This document shows, piece after piece, positions 56,837 to 64,000 of a DNA stretch of 64,000 nt; position 1 is the stretch's first letter; every line of letters starts with the position of its first letter. Below the pieces are notes generated by a model. It made no database searches, was not told the DNA's origin, and saw only the letters and a program-made list of their open reading frames with translations. Source of the stretch: Hymenopus coronatus (taxonomy: Eukaryota > Arthropoda > Insecta > Mantodea > Hymenopodidae); NCBI GenBank assembly GCA_030762935.1, contig CM060883.1, forward strand, positions 92,376,501 to 92,440,500. The letters are read 5' to 3'. The position numbers and the translations under genes were made by a program.

Positions 56837-57521
56837 TACGAGGGCTATCCAGATAGTTTTGGTGTAACTAAATATTAAGAAAGTTGTCAACACAAAACTT
56901 TATTTATAAAGTAACAGTATCTTACTCTAATTCTCAACGTAATCGTCATTGCTATCAAGGTTTTTACTGTCACGTGGTACCGCTTTTTCAATGCCTATGT
57001 TATACTCTACCACCGCTAAAGATCTAAGCCAAGATGTTGAGATTTTCACCAGTTGCGATATCTTTTCCACCCAAAAAAGTCATGTTCGATGACCAAAGTG
57101 AAATACCGGTTTTTTCTGAATTCTATTTACTTTCAATTTCATCATAACGATTGATGAACTTGCACTCTAATCTTTGTCGGACGCACTGATTCTTCCTTGA
57201 TTACTCCTAAATTCTGCGCCTTTTCATCACTGAAGACTCGTTCATTGCATTATTACAACACATTTGCTTTATTCGCCTATAAAATTCGTTTGGTAGAATA
57301 TTTTGTGCAATAAAAAAACAAATAAGTTCTTTGGTGCTTGAAAAGAAAACATTGGCATTGAAAAACTGGTACCACGTGACAGTAAATGTCCTTACAGAAT
57401 GATGAGTACGATGAGAAAAAGAGCAAGGTAATACAACTTTGTAAATAAACTTTTATGTTGATAGCCTTCATTATTATTTCATTATGCTAAACCGTCGGCC
57501 ACTTTCTCGATGGCTCTCGTA
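56837..57521. mobile_element. MITE family B, copy 2
   Basis: TA-bounded, with inverted ends 'cgagggctatccagatagt' and 'actttctcgatggctctcg'. The interior matches copy 1 ('cacgtggtaccgctttttc', 'gaagactcgttcattgcatt'). It is in the protease intron, 96 bases downstream of the GDSGGP exon. Confidence 0.85.
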
Positions 57522-57617
57522 ATTACTTTAGAATATACGTTATAAAGGTATTCTTCATAGAAATTTGTTTAAAATATGATGCTGCTCTAGATATATAACA
57601 AAAAGCAGAGTTCTTAC

Positions 57618-57675
57618 CAATAACTTCTAACTGTCCCTGTCTATTTTCAACGTGTAATGGACCACCGCTGTCTCC
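57618..57675 (-). CDS. Trypsin-like serine protease, catalytic-serine exon
   Basis: A 58-base minus-strand exon with acceptor GTGTTTCAG before 57675 and donor GTAAGA after 57618. It encodes 'GDSGGPLHVENRQGQLEVI' plus the first base of a Gly codon. GDSGGP contains the nucleophile Ser195 of S1 proteases. The exon joins in phase to the terminal exon at 51927, giving the usual '...VIGIVSWG' continuity. The exon carrying Asp189, which sets P1 specificity, would lie upstream beyond any sequence I can recognise here, as would the His57 and Asp102 exons. The exon sits between two copies of the same MITE. No mutation is visible. Confidence 0.93.
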
Positions 57676-57848
57676 CTGAAACACAATTGAAAAACTTCGG
57701 TTACTGTGTCTTTAGTCTCTCAATACTAAGCAATATTCAGTCATTACTAATATTTTCTGAGTTCTATTTATTTAAGCATCCTCATTACAATTTCTGTCAG
57801 AAATAATAATTCAGCAGCTTGCTTTCATATATCTATTTGAAATCCGTC

Positions 57849-58535
57849 TACGAGGGTCATCCAGAAAGTAACGAACGATTTGGCATAATTAAACTATAAC
57901 GAAAGTTATCAACACAAACTTTATTTATAAAGTTACTCTATTTCTCAACATAATCGTCATTAGTATCAAGGTATTTATTGTTACATGGTATCGGTTTTTC
58001 AATGTCTATGTTATACTCTTCCAAAGCTAAGTATCTGAGCCAAGATGTTGAGGTTGAGCCGGTTTCGAAACCTTTTCCATCCAAAAATCATGTATGGTCA
58101 CCAAAGTGAAACACCGGTTTTTCTTAATTCTTTTATCAACATTTGCTTACAACTCCTGCATAACGATTGATGAACTTCCACTCCGGTACACACTGTTATG
58201 TTCTTCCTTGATTACTCGTAAATTATGCGCTATTTCCTCTCTGAAGCCTCATTCATTGCATTATCACTATACACTTGCGTTATTTGCCTATACAATTCGA
58301 TTGGCAGAATATTTTGTGCATTCAAGAAACGCAATAAGTTTTTTGGCGTAGAAAAGTATAACAGCTGTATTGAAAATCCGGTAGCACGTGACAATAAATA
58401 CCTTGATAGCAATGACGATTACTTTGAGAAATAGAGTAAGGAAGTGTAACTTTGTAAACAAAGTTTTGAGGTGATAACTTCTTGTTATTATTTAGCTATG
58501 ATAAATCTTTCATTCCATTCTGGATGGCCCTCGTA
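57849..58535. mobile_element. MITE family B, copy 3
   Basis: TA-bounded. Left end 'cgagggtcatccagaaagta', right end 'cattctggatggccctcg'. The interior is parallel to copies 1 and 2. It begins 174 bases upstream of the protease serine exon. Confidence 0.87.
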
Positions 58536-58969
58536 GTTTGGAAAGTTATATCTGGTTTAGAGTAAACACTATTCAGCAACACTAGTTTTACTGACGAAAA
58601 AATTGTTAGTTGTGTAAATACTTATAACTAAATTAAATGGATAGACTTTGTTTTCATATTTCTCCTTCCTGCTTATTCTCATGAGACAAACGTCAGGTTC
58701 ATGAATCTTTTTAACATCATTGCATTTATTTCATTTGCCACGACTGCACATCTTTATTACTAATTTGGAGTTAAGAACACAAAACACGAGTTACTTCCCC
58801 ATTTCTTTAAGTTACTTCAATATAAAGGCTTCTCTCAAAGTGAAGTTAATGGATTTCTGTTCAAAATGCGCTTTGTAAATTTCTGAATGTATACCGGTGA
58901 ATATTTAATTTCTACCCATTACGTTTTTCGTTACAGAATTTTCCTTGAACTGTGAATTTTGATTGATTA

Positions 58970-59790
58970 AACGAAAGCCCTTGAAAAAAATCTTATGTAT
59001 TACATTCACAAGACTTTCTCTAGTTGCTCCACAAACAACTTCTCTTGCAAATGATTATTCTTCTATCTGAAACATGTTGATCGGGATAAACATTAGCAAA
59101 ATTGTTGTTATTACTTGTGGGGAAAAAGAGAATGCACAGGGCTAAAACCAGAGCCAATATTTTTAAAAACCGGTCGCTATGTGAAAAAATTGATATTCTG
59201 TTCTCTTTGCTTGCTGGAAATAAACAAAAGAGAGACGAAAAGAAATAGGTCTTTCCGTTTGAGAAAGTTCCAGTACTTTAAACCGATACCAATAACTCGG
59301 AATACCTCGAAAATGGTAAAATCTACAAAATATTTATAGTGTAAATTGCGTGTTAACCGATAACTACATTTTCTGTGTGATAAGCTTTTGTCTACATTTT
59401 ACGGTTTAGCAATTACACAAGCGTTACACATAAGTCATCAGAATAAAGAAATCTTCAGAGACTATTTCCAGAAAACTGCAGATATACATTTTGTTTGTCT
59501 GAAAAAAATCTTAAACATATGGCATTTTAAAAAAAAATCGTTAGGGCTATTTTTGAGAAAATCAAGAATGTTGAAAAATGTTCCATGTAAAGGACAGTTG
59601 GGGGTGGATAAATTTTCTTGAAAATCTTCGTATCGCATCCTTTGCTGAACTTAAATACCAAGTTTGGTATTTAACGGACTTCTCATTTTTGAGATATTGT
59701 GACCACACACACATATTAAATTATTTTTTTTTATTCTGGTGGTCTTAAAAGGCGTATTTCTGGTGAATCCTCGGTAGTGACTTTTGAATA
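58970..59790 (-). repeat. Family A dispersed repeat, copy 11 (inverted)
   Basis: Reverse-complement landmarks: 'gattattcttctatctg', 'gtccatgtaaaggacagtt' in part, 'aaaatcttcgtatcgcatc' and 'taccaagtttggtatttaac'. Nearly full length. Confidence 0.75.
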
Positions 59791-60440
59791 TACGTGGCAG
59801 AGGGAGTATTAATGTTGCGCAGGTGTACGGTTTCAAGTCATCCGGACGTCACAAATGTACCTCAGCAACTGCAAGGGAAACCACAGGTTAGCACACAGGA
59901 TTTGACGCAGCTAGGCATAGAGACGCAAGGAAGTCCCTAACAGTTCACTAGAAGGCAGGCCTGGCGCGCCACGTGTCTCTACAACGGCACCTAGCCTCAA
60001 GTAGGGCAACCAGGAGGAAGAGAGTTTCGCTCGGAGCAAAGCTTCAAGCCACACCTGCGCCGACCTCAAACATGAAGGGAAATGAAATGAAAGAATGAAA
60101 GGGAAAGGAATCGTCCGGAAGTACAGCACACCAGCATTCGCCTAAGCACCCCAGGAAAATCCAGACCAGAGTGCATGGTCAACGGGGAGCGAATGTCAGT
60201 CTCAGAAAACGTCTGAGCCAATATTCGTGAGTTGCATCCTCATAATCCTCCGATGAAGGTGCTCTCTCTGCCGGTCTTTGGAACTGTGAAAAGCTCAGGC
60301 TATCAAACCACAAGCCTACATCAAGATACATTTGTCGGCATGAAACGTACAGCAGAGATTTTGCTTCATTATGACAATGCATGCCCTTCCCCAAGTCGAA
60401 GACATGTTAGACGTGTTCTTCCCTTCCAGACTGAAAACAT
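59790..60440. other. Unclassified, GC-richer sequence
   Basis: No coding frame with a recognisable motif. It leads into a SINE S1 fragment. Confidence 0.3.
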
Positions 60441-60445
60441 TGTCT

Positions 60446-60495
60446 GCGGTGCCACAAGTAGTAAAACAAAGGGCGTTAAACACTATCCAAAAAAA
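60446..60495 (+). repeat. SINE S1 3' fragment with A-tail
   Basis: 'gcggtgccacaagtagtaaa', 'gggcgttaaacacta', then an A-run, as at 35960. Confidence 0.65.
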
Positions 60496-60924
60496 AAGAA
60501 AGACTGAAAACAAGCAGCTCATCTACTCCTGTAAACACAGACACGTGCACTAAAGCGAATCAAGTGTACGTTCTTTGGCTGATACCGTGTATTACAAGGT
60601 ACACCAGTTCGCTGAGTACTGGCTCTGCTTTCTGCTACTCAACAACGCTATGTTGCAGCAAAATAAATCTAAAGTAAACAATCAAAAGTGCATTTAATTA
60701 GAAAATGAGCTAACAGGATGCGCAAATTGCTTTGAAAGCGGGAACATACTATATCATGGCCGAAAAAATATAGTTTGTAAAATATCACAAATGTCTTTTA
60801 ACGACACCTGAGAAGGATGTAACTTTAAATTTTTTGACTAAGTATGTAAGAAACACCCCACATTGACCATCAACAATATTGTTAATGTGACATCGCAGTT
60901 TACAGGTGTATGTGTATGTATTTG

Positions 60925-60927
60925 TGA

Positions 60928-60964
<37 letters not shown>
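60925..60964. repeat. (GT)n microsatellite
   Basis: About 18 GT units, upstream of the BEL/Pao body and perhaps within its LTR. Confidence 0.95.
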
Positions 60965-61308
60965 TGTGAATGGAATGACAAGGACAGAAATGTTTAAGTT
61001 GGCTAACTTGTTAAAAGAAAAAACAGAAGGCATATGTGTGTATATAATTTTCTCCGTATATAAAAAGGTTGTATTTGTGCTTCATTTAGTAGTTGATCTG
61101 GTTAACACTAAATCGGTGATTTAGTTCCTTAATGCAACAAAAAACTGGTGACCCCGAGGTGATTGTGATACTTTTACGCGGTAAGCAACAAGAAATGGGG
61201 AAATTGCCAAAACAACGGAAGCCGATAGGAACCTTATTTACGAAAACCTAAAATGAATTGCTTGAGAATTAGGCAAGCGAGCAATCAAAAAGTGAATCTA
61301 TACAGAAG

Positions 61309-62310
61309 ATGAATGTTAAAATGGAAAGGTTAATTACGGAGCTGTCTTCTTTGTATGATAAAATCCTTGATATTATATTAGGAGAAAATTACGCTGATGC
61401 TGATGCATATAACCGTGAGTACAATGCCGTTGAGAATTACAAAGATAAGATGGACGAGATTAGGTTAAAAATGACAAAAAATATTTCCAACAGTAGCCAA
61501 ATGATCGCGGATAATGGTTCCGCAGTCTCCTCAACTGCACAAAAGAAGAATTTTATATTGCCGAAGCAGGAGCTAAACCAATATGGAGGCGACGTCAAAA
61601 ATAAACGGATTCTGGAGTATGTTTAAAAGAATTCACGAAGATAAAGAAATTGAAGCAGAAGGCAAATTTCAATATATATTTCAAAGTACAAAGCCAGATA
61701 GTGGAGCCAGAGAATTGATCCACAGCTTCCCAGCCACTGCAGAGAATTATCCAAAGACAATAGAAGCTTTAAAAAACAGATTTGGACGTGACGATGTGTT
61801 GATTGAGTATTACACTAGGGAGCTTATAAATTTAGTGAAACAGAATACAATTCGTATGAATGACAAGTCAGGAATTTCTATATTATATGATACACTAGAA
61901 TGTCAGATAAGAGCTTTGGAATCCATAGGTGTAACACGAGATATACAGGATCTATGTTATTTCCCTTGGTAGAATCATGTCTGCAAGAAGAAGTTTTAAG
62001 AGTGTGACTTAGGAATCAATCATTCGCGAATTCTGACCCAGATAACGAACGGAATGATCGATTGGAAGATCTTCTTGATGTCCTTGGGAAAGCAGTAGAG
62101 GGAGAAGAAAGAATAACCTTTGCACAAACTGGATTTCATTTGTTTGACAAGAAAAAACAGGTCAAATCCAAGAGAAGAGATTTTGAAAGCGAAAATGTAC
62201 CCACTGCCAGTCCTCTCTTCGTTGGAAGTCTGAAGGGAAAAAATAGTGCATCTTTTGTAACAAATTACACGACAGTAAGAAGTGTCATGCCGCCCCGCAG
62301 ATGAGCTTAG
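61309..62310 (+). pseudogene. BEL/Pao gag (DUF1759) region, broken
   Basis: The first frame (61309-61626) encodes a helical N-terminal region ending 'LPKQELNQYGGDVK'. A frameshift near 61583-61626 moves it to a frame (to 61972) with 'FWSMFKRIHEDKEIE', 'KFQYIFQSTKPDSGARELI' and 'NYPKTIEALKNRFGRDD', the DUF1759 signature. A later piece (62062-62304) is Lys-rich and leads to the zinc-knuckle position, where cysteines are mostly lost. The protein formed the element's particle. At least two frameshifts and an in-frame stop at 61970. Confidence 0.75.
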
Positions 62311-64000
62311 AAGAAAAACTTCTCATGTTTGAAGCTAGGTCATCGATCAAAGAATTGTAAAGCAAACCTGAAATGCCATATTTGCGAAAGATAGCATACT
62401 GTTATTATGAGCCACAGCTAAATGCACAAAAAGGGTCAGAACCCAAGACCCAAGAGAATACAAAGTAGTATATCCATGAACATTCACAGTGCTACAAAAG
62501 AAGTTTTGTTACAAACCTTATGTGTAAAATTGAAACGCACTGACAAAGAAAGAATAGTCCGAGCTTATTGACAGCGGGTCACAAAGATCATGTATTTTAC
62601 AAAAGACAGCGAAGAAGGGGTATACTCCCCTAAAACAGAAACAATGATCCAGAAGTTGTTTGGACGAACTGAAACTTGTGAAGAACATAAATTGTAGGAG
62701 GTAAGTGTAAACAATTGTGATGACTCTCGTTGGACTACTCTGGTGTTGATAGGACAAAAAATGATTTGTTGAAACATTCCCAGGAGTAGTTTGGACACTG
62801 GATGAAAGAACGTGGAGATGCTGTTAGGAGCTGATTATGCTGGCTGCATTCTTATGGGTGAAGTGCAAAAACTAGCATGTGGATTGGTTGCTGTGAAAAC
62901 TGAGCTTGGTTGGACAGTGACAGAAAAATGGAAGAGAAGAAGAGTGACTCATTAGCAAGAGAATCTACTTTGCTGTTCATTCAGTCTGCTTCTGTAGCTG
63001 ATTTGTGGAGCTTAGAAACAATAGGTATATCTGACCCATCAGAGTTGAGGTCAAAAGAAGAAATGGAGGAAGCTGCACATCGCTACTTCTTGGAAATAGT
63101 GAAGGTTACTGATTTTGGAAGATGTGAAGTGGCACTACCATGGTTGCAAAGCAAACAATTTCCACAGAATAATAAAGAGATGGCTGAAAGAAAATTAGTG
63201 TCCACCACAACCGACTAGTGAAAGAAAAAAGATGTCAAGAATCTGGAAAGGTTTTCAAGGATTGGGAAAATGAAGGCGTAATTGAGGAAGTATCGGAAGA
63301 AAAGGAGGAGGAATTTTGTTATTACTTACCTCATCGAGGGATCTTTAAGGAAAAGTCATCCACTAATGTGAGGCCAGTGTTTTATGGATCGTCAAAGCCA
63401 AAGGACAGTCCTTCACTAAGCGAGTGTTTGGAGAAGGGGTTTAATTATTGCTACAAATTCCAGCATTGTTTTTAATGTTTAGAAGAAACAGATTGGAGTC
63501 ATCTCAGACATAAGTAAAGCATTTCTACAAATATCAGTCAGAGAAGAAGACAAGAATTATTTGCGGTTCCTCTGGTGGAAAGGTGAAAAAAGTAGTTAGA
63601 TGAGGACCTTACGTCATTGTCGAGTGGTATTTGGCTTGAAATGCATCCCATTTCTGCTTAAAGGGGTACTAGAACTTCACTTACAACGATATAAAGACTA
63701 CCAAGAAACAGCCGAGAAGTAGAGGCACTCCTTTTATGTGGACAATTGTGTTACTTCAGTGAATACTGAGGAAGGACTATACACCTTCATAGAGGAAGCC
63801 ACAGCATTATTAGCAAAGGCACATTTGGAACTGCAAAAATACAGGACCAACTTCTTTTGATAGTAATTTATCAGAGACGACATCGGTATTAGGACTTAGT
63901 TAGAATAAGGCAAAAGATGTAATTCCATGTGAAAAAATTAATCTCACCGAAAAGGGTGAGAAAATCATCAGGAGAAATATCTTGGCAGCTGCCCAGAACA
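62310..64000 (+). pseudogene. BEL/Pao pol: protease to reverse transcriptase, broken and partial
   Basis: Identifiable pieces are the region before the reverse transcriptase at 62910-63218 ('ADLWSLETIGISDP', 'RYFLEIVKV', 'EVALPWLQ'), then 'EFCYYLPHRGIFKE' with 'NVRPVFYGSSK' and 'SPSLSECLEKG' at 63290-63440. These are followed by 'ISDISKAFLQI' and 'FYVDNCVTSV' near 63730, the YVDN catalytic box of BEL/Pao. These lie in different frames with several stops. RNase H, integrase and the 3' LTR would be beyond the window. Non-functional. Confidence 0.75.

Larger units (their letters stand above)
51928..57617 (-). other. Protease intron (5.69 kb) filled with repeats
   Basis: Donor ATTG|GTAAGAA at 57618/57617 and acceptor TTTCAG at 51928 are both consensus. 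The intron carries the 52-bp satellite, a SINE and a MITE. Stretches 51960-53060 and 55190-56340 show no gene. Confidence 0.85.
60990..64000 (+). mobile_element. BEL/Pao LTR retrotransposon, decayed, runs off right edge
   Basis: Near 61040-61140 there is a TATA-like 'cgtatataaaaagg' and a candidate LTR end (...aatgcaac), followed by 'tggtgaccccgaggtgat' at 61146, resembling the primer-binding region of BEL/Pao elements. Gag with a DUF1759 domain, then protease/reverse transcriptase pieces, follow in the correct order. The LTR start was not located. Many stops and frameshifts. Confidence 0.72.

Overview
The window looks like repeat-dense nuclear DNA from an animal, most probably an arthropod with a large, transposon-rich genome. 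The evidence is intron-split coding exons with GT/AG splice sites, several tRNA-derived SINE families, mariner, pogo, Jockey, R1, BEL/Pao, Penelope and Polinton-type elements, and long simple-sequence tracts. The species cannot be named from the sequence. The only recognisable host gene is the 3' end of a trypsin-like serine protease on the minus strand: a 'GDSGGP' exon at 57618-57675 and a terminal exon at 51791-51927. The two are separated by a 5.7 kb intron that holds a 52-bp satellite, a SINE and a MITE.

Layout, left to right. 1-2.5 kb: three close-packed minus-strand ORFs diverging from a broken plus-strand gene that resembles the N-terminal region of Polinton/adintovirus-type DNA polymerase B. 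2.5-8.3 kb: an unknown ~1 kb repeat ('family A'), a GA-rich tract, non-LTR retrotransposon debris and a Penelope-type terminal fragment with a hammerhead-like core. 10.5-13.5 kb: a SINE, a dead pogo-like transposase, and a dead R1-type retrotransposon with a SINE inserted in it. 14-19.5 kb: AT-rich DNA, then 2.65 kb of TGTGTC-like simple sequence. 20.6-23.7 kb: a family A copy split by a mariner that is itself split by a 0.94 kb insert. 23.7-30.6 kb: two head-to-head Penelope fragments bounded by one perfect 15-bp direct repeat, carrying a nearly full-length Jockey-type element. 31-37.6 kb: more family A, a MITE and a 73-bp tandem repeat.

37.58-49.68 kb: the most striking structure, a 12.1 kb insertion with ~3.7 kb terminal inverted repeats. 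Its ends read AGTA and it is flanked by a perfect 6-bp duplication (CAAATC), the end structure of Polinton/Maverick elements. It sits inside a family A copy. Each arm carries mirrored tandem arrays and a copy of the same unrecognised, apparently spliced gene. The centre holds another Penelope endonuclease fragment and three SINEs, but no Polinton core gene that I can recognise. 49.9-60.5 kb: a dead Tc1/mariner-type transposase, the protease gene, two further MITE copies and more repeats. 61.1-64 kb: the 5' part of a decayed BEL/Pao element running off the right edge.

The insertions can be ordered. Family A is older than the mariner and the Polinton-like element, both of which interrupt it. 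The Jockey lies within Penelope sequence, and a SINE lies within R1. Almost every transposon frame is broken, so the window is mostly fossil. The exception is the protease, whose splice sites, phase and poly(A) signal are intact.
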